Source: Corbicula japonica (taxonomy: Eukaryota > Mollusca > Bivalvia > Venerida > Cyrenidae). Taken from it: a stretch of DNA of 64,000 nt. Location: positions 4,774,938 to 4,838,937 of the forward strand of contig JAZAYU010000008.1 in NCBI GenBank assembly GCA_038501625.1. The letters are read 5' to 3'. Within the stretch, counting starts at the first letter, position 1, and each line of letters starts with the position of its first letter. Positions 36,980 to 49,400 of this stretch are shown here, piece after piece. The notes beneath the pieces are model-generated. The model saw only the letters and a list, made by a program, of their open reading frames with translations, searched no databases and was not told the DNA's origin. The translations under genes were made by a program, and so were the position numbers.

Positions 36980-37368
36980 TCATATCATACAATTTCATTC
37001 GTGGGAAGCGGAACGGGAATCTGAGTCTTGCCAATGTCCCAATGGTTAGACAAGCACGTAAATCCTCAACAGCCCAAGAAGCTCTGTTCGATAGATCGTT
37101 AATACTCATGTGTGTCGCATTTATAGAATGGAAAGTACATGCACTTGAGCTATCGAGGCCACCTGATATGCAATTCAATTCAAACTACTGAACTTCTTTA
37201 TGGTAATTAGTTTTGCTATTTAATGCATCTATTCCAAATGCCTATTTTAGTTTTGTGAACGTCAAGAGAAATAACTGCATGCTGATTTAGATTTCTATCT
37301 CCCCGCAATAATACCTTGGTCGCGAAATAAACTGGCAATATTGAATCTACAGTTAGGCAATTAGAATC

Positions 37369-37380
37369 AAAATGGCGGCC
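37369..37380 (+). promoter_or_regulatory. YY1-like motif over the TRIT1 start codon
   Basis: AAAATGGCGGCC at the translation start resembles the YY1 element (AANATGGCGGC) that often sits just downstream of transcription starts. It also gives a good Kozak context, with A at -3 and G at +4. This suggests a short 5' UTR. Confidence 0.4.
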
Positions 37381-37497
37381 TCCATGAGAAATCCTGTTGT
37401 CGTAATTCTTGGTTCAACAGGTACTGGAAAGACGAAGTTATCGCTTGAAATAGCCAAAATATTTAATGGAGAAATTATTAGCGCTGATTCAATGCAG
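37372..37497 (+). CDS. TRIT1: TRIT1 exon 1 (residues 1-42)
   Basis: [10 protein letters not shown] leads straight into the first beta strand and the P-loop, so there is no room for a mitochondrial presequence. An in-frame TAG at 37354-37356 rules out extension within this exon. It ends at SADSMQ, CAG|GTAATC, phase 0. Confidence 0.93.
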
Positions 37498-40400
37498 GTA
37501 ATCAACGAATTCCCATAAACAGGAGCTATGCAAAAGATCAGAAATAATTGATGGTTGAAACTGAGAATCCCAAGAATAACAATTCGAAACTTTTCTATCA
37601 ATGTTATCAGCGAGAAATATATATATATTTTTTATAAAAGTCAACTTTTGTTTAAGTGTGCAGTGGCCGAGTGGTTAGGACACTTGCAAGTCTCAAATAT
37701 TCTATTCCAAGCTCTGACCCATTTTACCTATGTGCATTTTTAGTGACGTCTGTCCTTCACGTCTCAACCAGTTAGGAAACAAACTGTAGTGGAAATGGCC
37801 CCGATTTAAATTCCCTTTTTTTTCACTGCCACATGAAAATTTCACCACTGGTTTGTTCACTTGTTGTTATAGAACATAAATTGTCTCTTAAGTATCAAAA
37901 CTTACAATTGTTCCTCACAAAAAAGTTGTTAAACATACCAGAGTAAACATATCACAGTTTCATGCTGTTTTAAAAGTGATAACCAATTAAAAGTTTCTTT
38001 TTATCAATCAATACACTACATTAGAATTTCAGTGGTGTAAACAAAAAGTGTTGACATGTATGCAGTTTAGTAGATATAAAATATATTGATTCTAAATAGA
38101 ATGAACTCATGGTTTCAGGTTTGTAATTTGTTAAAAGATATATTGGTTTTAAAAACTTATTAGATGCCGTCAAAGTTGGCAACAGAGATTTTTGTCGCTG
38201 GCATATAGAGAAGGAAGAAAACCTTTCCGCTAACTGTGTTGTGCGCGAAGGGCGACCATCATGAAAAACATATTATACTATAGTTTTCTTTCACATCACT
38301 TCTATAAATTCCTATTTTGAACACTGATTTTCAGTTTTTTTTGGGAGACAAGAAATTTGGTGTAGCTTATTACTGTGCTATTGAACATTCTGTATGCTGT
38401 CATTAATGTAAGTAAATGTTTTTGTCAAGCTTGTATTTTGTGTTTCAGCTTTACAAAGGCTTGGATATTATCACTAATAAAGCAACAGTGGAAGAGAGAA
38501 AAGAATGTAAGCACCACTTGATCAACTTTTTGTCCCCACTGAAAGAGAACAACACAGTTGTTAACTACAGAGATCAAGCTGTCCCTATAGTATCCTTACA
38601 TGTGGTTTTACCATTTACACCATCAAAAGTGGATTATATCACATGTAGCATGATGTGTATACATTGTCTTAGAATTACAGCAATGATATACAAAGTCTAA
38701 ATGGTTTTTTCTTTAACCCTTTACTCCATATGATATATACGTCTCTTTACACATGTGTGACCAGTATAGATCCATCAGTCGGCCCATCCATGCCATCTGA
38801 TCAGGATCTGCACTGTTTACTTTTTGGTTAGAAATAACCAAATAATAAAAAAGCGAACATTAAAATTTTGCAGATCCCGATCAGATGGCACTTATTTGCT
38901 GGCTGATCTGGATCTACATTGTTCTGCCATGTCATAAAGGCATGTATTTGGAGGAAATGGCTAAAATTGATAGAATTTTTTTCCTTGACTATAAATCAGA
39001 TAGATGGCCTTCTGGCTCAGAAAAAGACACCTATTATTGTAGGTGGTACCAACTACTATATCGAGGCCCTGCTCTGGAAACATCTCATCAACAAGGAGGT
39101 AGGTTTAATCAAAAGATTAAAAATCTGAAAATGGAGACAGTTTCAAATCTCAAGCATCTGATTGGCTGAAATGGAGACTTGTCTACATTTGTCTGTCTGG
39201 TACTTATTATCACAACACCTTCTATTACAGCAAAATGTTTTGCATTCACAATACCGTGGTATGTAGGTGGGACGATGATACCTAGTAGGCAGTGAACATT
39301 TTTTGTCTGAAACTTTCAAATGATTTGGTATTATTGGTACACTAAGTCATGTTTTTAACAAGACAATAGGTTGTGGAAAGAATCAAGGTCTGTAGCATGA
39401 TTCTCAAGTTCACACATAAGCCAATGGTGTATTTGTGTTCCCACCATGTATTTGCTATGATCTACTTTAATTGGCTGAATTAATAGTAACAAGGGATCAG
39501 TCTAGATCATGGGAGCAGGGAGACACTACTTTTAAACCCTTTACTCCATGTACAGGTTTTATCACATGCAAACAGTATAGTATAGATCCAGAACAGCTGT
39601 CTCATCTATGCCATCTAATCAGGATCTAACCTGTTTGCTTCTCGGTCAGATATAACCTAATGAACCAAAAACCAAACAGTGTAGAACCTGAACAGATGGC
39701 ACAGATGTGCTGGCTGATCTAGATCTACACTGTTAACCCATGGAGAAAAGCCATATCACATGGAGTTATAGGTTAAGAGAAGATTTGTAGTTTTCATCAT
39801 TTGTGTTTCGGCTCATCAAAGTATAAGATGCTGACATTTGTGAGACTATTCCTCCCTTGAAGGAAAAATTGTTTAGAGTTTAGGGCATCAGACCCCTGAC
39901 TTCAAGATTGTAAGTTTGAACCCACCAAGTATGAAATTCTGCTGCATTAACATCAGTTAACTTGCTGCGCGAGTTCATGTTTTGAAAGAGGGCTACCAAG
40001 ATCATAATATTTTTTGTTCATTACTCCTGCTTTGTTTGTCGATTACATTTTTTTTTCTTTATAAACAATAAGCACTGTTTGATGTGTGAATTTTGAATAA
40101 TTATTTGAAAAAATAAGCATCAGCCATCAATCAGTGATATTTTTCAAATGGAGACAGTTTTAAATCTCAAGCATCTGACTGGCTGAATAGGAGACTTGTC
40201 TCCATTTGTGACAGGTGACAACTTCTAGTCGGAACATTGTATACTGTCAAACACAATTGTTTATTCTTTCATACTTTAATTTTATCAAGGCCCTACAGCC
40301 ACTGGTTTTCATTACAAAGTGAAAATCGTGCAAGATGAGTGTAAATATTTATAGGTTACTGGGATGTTTTTAGTAGGATTTACTGCATGCAAAACAAACA

Positions 40401-43400
40401 TTGCATATACTATCATGTTGCAAGTTAGCCATGTTATTTACACAGTATTAACAGATTAAAGAAGTTGAACATTTCTTTCAAATTAAGCATTTGTTTTTAT
40501 AGTCCTTATAAATTAATTTAATTTTGACAGTTACTGAATTGGAAAACTTTATTCAGATGAAACATTTTGTTTTAACAGCCTTTGGGAATTATCTCACACC
40601 AGGTACTGTTTTGATTTTTCTGCGATGTCAGAGTGCACTTGAATAAAAGGTGACTGAACTTTTAAATTTCTGGTTCACAGATTAATAAATCACAACCACT
40701 TGGCTGGCTCAGCATTTTCTGTACACCTCAATATTTTTCTAAGCTATTGAGGCCTCTAGTTTATGACTTTATGATTAGTTCTACCTTCTTTATATTGAAA
40801 TCAGCCTGGAAGTGGTAGACAGCATCAAACAAGATGGTACTGATATATCAATGGGCCATGGCAGATCAACATGTTCCCTGCATGGGAAAATTGTTCAACT
40901 CCTGGCATTGATGTAATTGAGCTTGGGTTTCATGTCTTGTTGAGAACCATTTACTGCTGTCAGTCATTCCCAATTAAGGGTGAACTGACCTGATCATTTT
41001 TTTATGGGAAATTTTTACTGTTATATGTTGTGTTGATTTTTTTATCCGTTTACTCCATAGATATACCTTTATAGCATAGGCAAACAGTGTAGATCCAGAT
41101 AATCTGGCACATCTATGCTGTCTGATCAGGATCTACACTGTTCGCTTTTAGATTCATTAGAGTCTAACCAAGATGTGACCAGTGCACTGGTTGTACATGC
41201 ATTAAAATGCGTATATGAGGTGAAAATGGTTATAGTTCATTAATCCTTTCCTCCTTAAATACGCATTGTTACGCATGTGCGACCAGTGTAGATCCAGATC
41301 AGCCGGCACATCTGTGCCATCTAATCAGGATCTGCACTGGTCGCTCTTTGGTCAGAAATAGCCTAAAAAATAGCAAACAATGCAAATCCTGATTAGACAG
41401 CATGGATGTGCCTGCTGATCTGGATCTACACTGTTTGCCCATGCCATAAAGGTGTGTATACGGAGGAAAGGGTTAATCACACATTTGACAAGAAATTAAG
41501 ATTGCTTTATCACCAACTTTTAATTACAATTTATTTCAGTTTGTTAGTAGTTATGAGTATCAATAAATACATCTATAGTTTAAAATGTGTGTTCAACCAT
41601 TTACTCCATAGATGACATTTATCACATGGGCTGTGTAGATCCAGATCAGACAGCATAGATCTACACTGTTAATTTCTTGGTCTTGGTGATCTAATGTGGC
41701 AGTACTAAGTGTTATGTTCCAAGGTGTTCTCTTGACAAAAACTAGTTATTTTTGTGTGAAATACTCGAGATGTTTTCACCAAACATGGTAAACATTTTTT
41801 ACGGCAATGTGAGAATTATGCCCCTTTACTAACTAATAGGCACCTTGTTATAGTTAACAGGGATGTTTTGCTGAAATTTATTTACTGTACACTATTCAAA
41901 CAGTATTATCAAAATATGCAGATCTTTTCCCAAGATTATAAAACTAAATCTGGTGACAGGTCTCAAAATCTCAAGCATCTGATTGCCTGAAATGGTGAAT
42001 GATCTCCAATCTTAGTTTTATGATCTTGGGCCCTGGTTCTAGCCTGACCAAATGTAATATAAATTTAATCTCTGACAGTAACAGATCTTTTTTTTCGCCA
42101 GTAATCTTGTTAACACATCATCTTAACAACAGTACATTGTCATGTAAGGTAAATTGTAGAGTAGAACATTAATCCTCATTAAGTGGCCTCTTTAACTGGC
42201 AAGTAGCCACTTTAGCTAGGTAAGTGGGACACCTGGATGTCCAGACAACAACAGCTGATTGGTCAACTTGTTCACAAATAAAAACATACATCCTGAAAGA
42301 TAAAGTATATTAACTAATTTATGTTACTAAATATAAGAGGATAGATAATCCTTGTAGACTAAATATAAGAACGTTTTAGTTATTTAACCCTTCACTCCAT
42401 ATATACAATTGTTTATTCAGATCAGCAAGCACATCTGTGCCATCTGATCAGGATCTGCACTGTTTCTTTTGGGTCAGAAACAACCTAATAAACCAGATCA
42501 GTACAAGTCAATCTTATTAGAAACTGTTACTGTTACAGTTTTTGTTGTTGTTGTTTTTTTAAATAAATTTGTATCAGATTTTAGCTGTAAATTTTTTAGA
42601 AATGAATAATCATAAAATAAAATGTTCATAGAGATGGGACAAAATCCTTTATTTTCTCAATTTCTGTACAATTTTCGAAATGGATTTTAGTCAAAGTGTT
42701 TTTGTCCATCCTTTTCATTACAGCAGTAAATGTTCGGATTGGGATAGTGTTGTGTTTATCGGATATCCCAGTGTTGTGTTTATTGGATATCCCAGTGTTG
42801 TGTTCCCAGTGTTGTGTTTATCGGTTAGGCAATCTGATTCAGGCTGGAAGTGCCTCAGTATACAATGGTAATAACTTTAATAGACATCATCACTCTGGCA
42901 GACACATTTATCAAAGCCAGACTTTGGTTTTCATGACTCTTTTACACTGTTATAATTCTAGAAATTAATAGGTCCCAGACCTCATGCAAACTTGTGTGTA
43001 TTTAAAGAAACTGGCTCGTAGATTTTATGCATTGATTCGTAAAAAAGTGATGTTAAAAATCTTCCTGTTGCTGAAATAGAATTGATTTTATTTTGAAATA
43101 TAGGTCCTTGGAATGACATTTAAATTAAACTATTATCCTTTACTTCATATAATTATATCCATTTTAATGCGTTTGCAACCAGTATAGATCCAGATCAGCT
43201 GGTACATCCATGCCGTCTGATCAGAAACTGCACTTGTCACATTATGGTCAGAAATAACCTTATAACTCAAAGCATACAGTGTTGATCCGGATCAGATGGC
43301 ACTGTTCACCCATGCCATAAAGGCATACCTATGGAGGAAAGGGTTAAATGTACAAATTGTTAAACAAGAAAGTTAAATTAAAACATGGGTAGTTTCCAGT

Positions 43401-46400
43401 TGTGTTTAACTGGTTTAATATGTCACGGATGCTGGAGTGTCGGCATACATTGAGTGATCACCCTTTACGAATATCCATCCATCAATCACAAATTTTGTCT
43501 TTAGCTTATGAGGGATTTCAATGTTCATGTCTTTATTGAGGAGTGTTCCAAGTATTGATTTCCTCCATATATACCTGTACGCATTTTTAGGCATGTGCGA
43601 CCAGTGTAGATCCAGATCAGCCAGCACATTCGTGCCATCTGATCAGGATCTGCACCGGTCGCATTTTGGTCAGAAATAACCTAATGAATAAAAAGCAAAC
43701 AGTGCAGATCCTGATCAGACAAAATGGATGTGCCGACAGATCTGGATCTAAACTGTTTGCCCATGCAATAAAGGTGTATCTATGGAGGAAAGGGTTAAAA
43801 GTTATACATGGATGACATTTAAACTCCTTAATTAATTATTCAGAAATTATGCTAATGAGTATAAGGGGCCTGAGAGTATTTCAGTTTTGTTTAGACAATA
43901 GACTATTGACAAGCTAATGTTTTATGTAAAAACATTAAAATCAAGCAAAATTTGCAGTTGACTTTATTTTCTAGATTTTTTGTAGTTGATTTAATTTTCC
44001 CCAGTTTTTGCTGTGTAACAGTGTGTACCTATTTCGGCATTTGCTAAAATATGGAGTGGAGTGTTGGAGTGGAGTGTTGGAGTGGAGTCTGGAGTGAAGT
44101 TTGGAGTCACATTTTGGAGTGACTTTGGAGTCGAAAATTGGAGTGAGATTTTGTAGTCAAATTTTGGAGTTGAATTTTGGAGTCACCTTATAAAATTGTT
44201 GAAGTATATGATAACTTGAGCGTTAATTATTTTATCTGGTATGGAGGTTAGATTAGAGTTCTATTATCTTTGTACAGAGTCTGGAAATAATTGTTGTATA
44301 TGCTCTTAAGAAGTTGGAACTGATCTAAAACAAGTTATTTGTAGAGAACTCGAGACGAGTAAATCAGTACCACCATTCAGGAGTATCAAACTATTTTTAA
44401 TGTTCTGTAGTAATTTTCTTGTTTACATTTACTTGTGAATTAATGTGTTGGGGCACCTACTTGATTGTGAAATAAAATTATAATATGTGTTTGAAGGCTG
44501 TAAATTTAATAAAAGATATTTTCGGAAAAAATATTAATTCCAAGACAGTGCTTTAAGATTCCACGAGAAAGCCAATTTATACATTTTTGTTTTCATAAAA
44601 AATAAAAATTTACTTTCTTGTACCAAAAATTTACAGTATAGATCGAAATCTTAAAACACACAAACATTCAGCAAAAATTTATTATTAATTATACACTTTC
44701 TATTTTCCGACAACCTAATAAAAGTAATGGAATCAACAATGACTCTTGAAATCTTGTAATTACAAATATTTAAAATTTGACTCCAATTTTTGACTCCAAA
44801 TTTGACTCCAAATTTTTAACTCCAAAGTCACTCCAAAATCTGACTCCAAACTGCACTCCAGATGCCACTCCACAACTCCACTCCAACACTCCACTCCATA
44901 TTTTAGCAAATGCCACCTATTTCTGTTGAAGAAAACTTTTATACAAAAATTTATGTATAAACTCCTTTAAAAACTCACAACACTGGTTTAGCCAATGAAT
45001 TTATGTCAATCTCCTGTCAAAAGAAACAGGCTGTGGAATGTTCCCACAGCAAGTTTTATGAATGAAGCATGTGGGAGAAATTGTACATGTCGGTGTTATA
45101 CAGCTTTCTGTTCTGACATTTGATGCAGGTCAACTAGGGCCATGACCTGCTTTAGTGACACAGGAAACATTCCACACAGCTCTTAGCCCTATCAAGTGAA
45201 GTGAAGTGGCTGTCCCCTTAGTGCACAAAGGTGCCAAGTGTGATAATATAAGAATACGTTGGCAACTTTTTGCACTGATGTGGATTCCTCCATACTTCCT
45301 AGTATTCCAGTTTTCCCTTACTTTTCTTATTTTGGATTAAAAAGAAAACACAATAGCATTTAATATGAGAGTTGAAAATGATCACCATCTCCTGGCCTTA
45401 ACTCCATAGTTTACTCCATGTGAGAACAGTGTAAATCCAGATCAGCCAGCATATATGTGCCATCTGATCAGGATCTCCACTGTTGGCTTGTTCAGATATA
45501 ACCTAATGAATTGTAAAGCAAACAGTGAAGATCCTGATCAGACAGGTGAGCCAGCTGATCTATTCACTGTTTGCTCATGGATAACAGCCATAATATTCCA
45601 TATAAAAAATAAGTTATAGCTTGAGGCAACTTCGGTCTTTTATCGGATATTAAGAGGTCCAGCAATTCACTTGTTCTTTTGTGTAGTCTGCAACCTATTT
45701 AAGTTTTAAACCCTTTCATCCATACTTACGCTGTTTTATCATGTGCAACTAGTGTAGATCCAGATCTGCAGGTACATCCATGCAGTTTGACCTGGATCTG
45801 CACTGCTTGCATCTTGGTCAGAAATATCCTAAAAAATAAAACCGCGAACAGTGTAGATCCTGATCAGATGGCACGAATGTGCTGGCTACACTACACTGTT
45901 ATCCAATACAATAAAGGTGTGTCTGTGGAGTAACTAAAGGGTTTAAGTTGCTAATTGGAAATATGTAATTTATGGTAATCCCATCCAAACATGAAAACAT
46001 TTTGTAATAAAGGCCATTGGGTCAACATGAGGTGAGTGTAGCAGATGCTAGAACAATAAAAACAACATAAACCATACAGAATACAGATAACTAATACAGA
46101 TTTCATACACTTATAAAGCTGTTGTTGGTGACCCATAATCACAGCTTATGTCACCAGTGTGTTGCTATTCAGTCAATAGCTAGGAACAAAGGAAGATCTG
46201 GCTCAGTTCAGTCCAGCATTATTTGATCCGATTGCATTAAAAGTATGTTATTGATGTTGAGCAGCAGTTTGCTGCAGAAGATATTATTTGAGGCAGAAAA
46301 TGTGACAATGACCCTTTCCTGCGTAGACACACCTTTATTGCACGGGCGAACAGTGTAGATCCAGTTCAGCTTGCACATCTGTGCCACCTGATCAGGATCT

Positions 46401-49400
46401 TCATTGTTCGCCTTTTTGATTAATTAGGTTATCTCTGACCAAAATGCGACCAGTGCAGATCCTGATCAGATGGATCGGATGTGCTGGCTGATCTGGATCT
46501 TCACTGGTCGCACATGGGTAAAAATGTGTATTTATGGAGGAAAGGGTTAAATCTATAGAGAAAGTTTATAGTTACATTGAGTTTTCAATTCAAACTTCAA
46601 AACAATGATAAAGCCATAGACTGCAAAAAAATGACATAATTAAAACTGGTCACTCATGAGATAAAAACCATATTCCACACAGTAAATAATTATTACAAAA
46701 CCCCTTGACATTTCACTCTCTTACAGGGGTTAATTTGTCTTACTACTTAAATACAAGTAGTTCCAACAATTTCTCTAAGACCAGGAGTTCCAGATGAAGC
46801 AACTTGTTAAGTGCACAGACCCCCATGAAGTTATTTTAACAGCAAGGTGCAAGTCTGATTATGTAATAAGAGCTAAGTTAATTTAAATAAAGGGCATGTG
46901 CTGAGAAAATTCTTTGAGATAAAGCTGGTCTGAGTAAGTGTGGTCATGAAGGATTGGTAGTATCAGGAATGTCATATTGTAATCTGGGAAAATTGTTTGT
47001 GTGGGCGATACATAGCATATCAATCTGAGAATATCGCAGGTATGCTCCATAAAAACACAATTTTATGTGTATGTGACCAGTGTAGATCAGGATCAGCCTG
47101 CACATTTGTGCCATCTGATCAGGATCTGCACTGTTCACTTTTTCTTTGTCAGAAATAACCTAACACATTTAAAAGCGAAGAGTGAAGATTCTGATCAGAA
47201 TGCAGAAATGTGCCAGCTGATCTGGATCTACAGTGTTTGCCTACACAATGAAGGTTAGAGATTACACAAGTTATTATAACTTTCTTCTCAATCCTTTTGC
47301 AAATATTCATGATGTATTGTACATGTACATTTATCGAAGAAATAAATATTGTTTAAACCAAAGGTGTATCTATGGAGTGGATGGTTTAAATATAGGAATA
47401 ACCATGCCGTAATTTTGAAGTTTGCGACGGTATACACAGATTTTAATGGTCGCAAATATTTTAAACGGCGAAGGCGCAGCCTGAGCCGTTAAAATGATTT
47501 AAGACCATTAAAATCTGTGTATACCGTCGCAAACTTCAAAATTACGGCATGGTTATTCCTATTCTAACACTCTTCCATACTACCCTCAATCAGGCATCAT
47601 TCCATACGTTAAACGGGTACCATGTTCTATTTATCCGTATAGTAAACAACGGTACGGTATTACCCAAGGGAACCCGATTATCCATACGTAGGTGAGATTA
47701 CCGACAGTAAACAAGTTAAATAAATCACAAATAGAGGTCAAAACTTCAACATTTTTTATTACATCGACGTTTCGGCCATAATGCCTTCTTCAGGATTGTT
47801 TGTCATAACAGGAAATGATGTCAACGTCAAACGACAGTAAACAAGGAATTTTACGGTCGCAAATTTTCGCCATCTGACCAATCAGATTGCTCGAAATTTA
47901 TTTAGTGCATTAGAATATACATTCTATTGGATGATGCAAATTTTTGTCATGTAGGTGGGGAGGGAAGCGAATAATGCATGAGATTGAAACATAGCAGATC
48001 CTGCTGAGAATGACACAAATGATATCCCTGTGAGGGTGTCACCATGTGTCTGCTTATATATCATTTTTATCATGTTTATATCCCTCAAAAATTGTTTGTA
48101 GATACCACAAATCACTAATTTTATAAAACAATTAATTTTGTGGTTTGTCCTCAGAAATGCAAAATAAATCATTGTCCAAGGAATTGAAATTGTTGCAGTG
48201 CCAAATTGCAAATTTGAAACTGATTACACTACAATAGAAAAAAATATTTCTTGTTACTAAGGTGTTGCGTTTTCAAAACATTTTTGTAAATTTTGATCTG
48301 GTGTCATTAAACCCTTTACTCCTTATATATGGGTTTAATAGCATGTATGACCAGTGTAGATCCAGATCAGCTGGAATATCCATGGCACATTACATATCTG
48401 CAATGGTTGCTTCTTGGTTAGATAACCTAAAAGCGAACAGTATAAATCCTACAAATTTGCCAACAGATCTGGATCTACACTGTTTGCCCATGTGATAAAT
48501 GGTGTTATATGATGTCAAGAGTTCAGAAATGAAGATTGCTAACAAACATTTATTGCTTTGTCTAAAATGTTCAAAAACAGTTGAATTTGTGTTTACAGGA
48601 TATAAAGAGAGCAAGTGCACAAAGTCCAGAAGTTCAAGCTAAGAAACTGAAACTTCAAGGTATTTTAGACTTACTAATACTACCCTGTACTCCATTGAAT
48701 ATGGCTTTTATTGTGACCAGTTTAGACCCAGTGCAGACGTCTGCCGTTTGATCAGAATCTGCAATGTTCACTTTTAGATTAATAAGGTTATTTCAGACCA
48801 AAAAGCAAACAGTTTAGGTCCGGATCAGACAACATGTGTAGCAGATTTTTCAAAACCTTTCTTTTTAAACTTTTACTACATTGAAAAGAAACACGAAAAC
48901 ACTTTTATATCAACTTTATTTTTTACCACAATGCGCTTTATTTTTTAACTAAAATCCACTTTATTTTTATGTTCCCACAAAGTGGGAGGCATATAGAGTT
49001 GCACTCGTCCGTCCGTACGTCCGTACGTCCCCAAATCTTGTGGCATCAACTCCTCCTAAACTATAAGGCGGATTTCATTCAAACTTGCACAGATGATCAA
49101 GCAGGATGTGTAGATGATTGTAAAGAAAGGATTTTTTCCTGCGACTATTTTTACCAGAGTTATGGCCCTTTGTTAATTTCAGTAGTTAAATCTTGTGGCG
49201 TCAACTCCTCCTAAACTATAAAGCTGATTTCTTTCAAACTTGCACAGATGATCAAGCAGGATGTGTAGATGATCGTAAAGAAAGGATTTTTTGCTCCGAC
49301 TATTTTTACCAGAGTTATGTCCCTTTGTTAATTTCAGTAGTTAAATCTTGTGGCGTCAACTCCTCCTAAACTATAAGGCGGATTTCTTTCAAACTTGCAC

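Larger units (their letters stand above)
34295..37371. other. Myc-TRIT1 intergenic region
   Basis: No exon supported. Contains the E2F/CCAAT cluster at 34.7 kb, poly-G tracts at 35445-35461 and about 36965-36979, and a 29 bp direct duplication at 36619-36677. No MITE after 34294. Confidence 0.5.

Noticed and set aside
36882..37178. 98-codon minus-strand open frame near the TRIT1 start
   Set aside because: Includes a poly-G tract read as poly-Pro; no domain and no promoter logic.
42716..42870. Extra TRIT1 exon after 'cttttcattacag'
   Set aside because: A plausible acceptor, but the following sequence is a 27 bp tandem repeat with no TRIT1 similarity, and it is not needed for phase.
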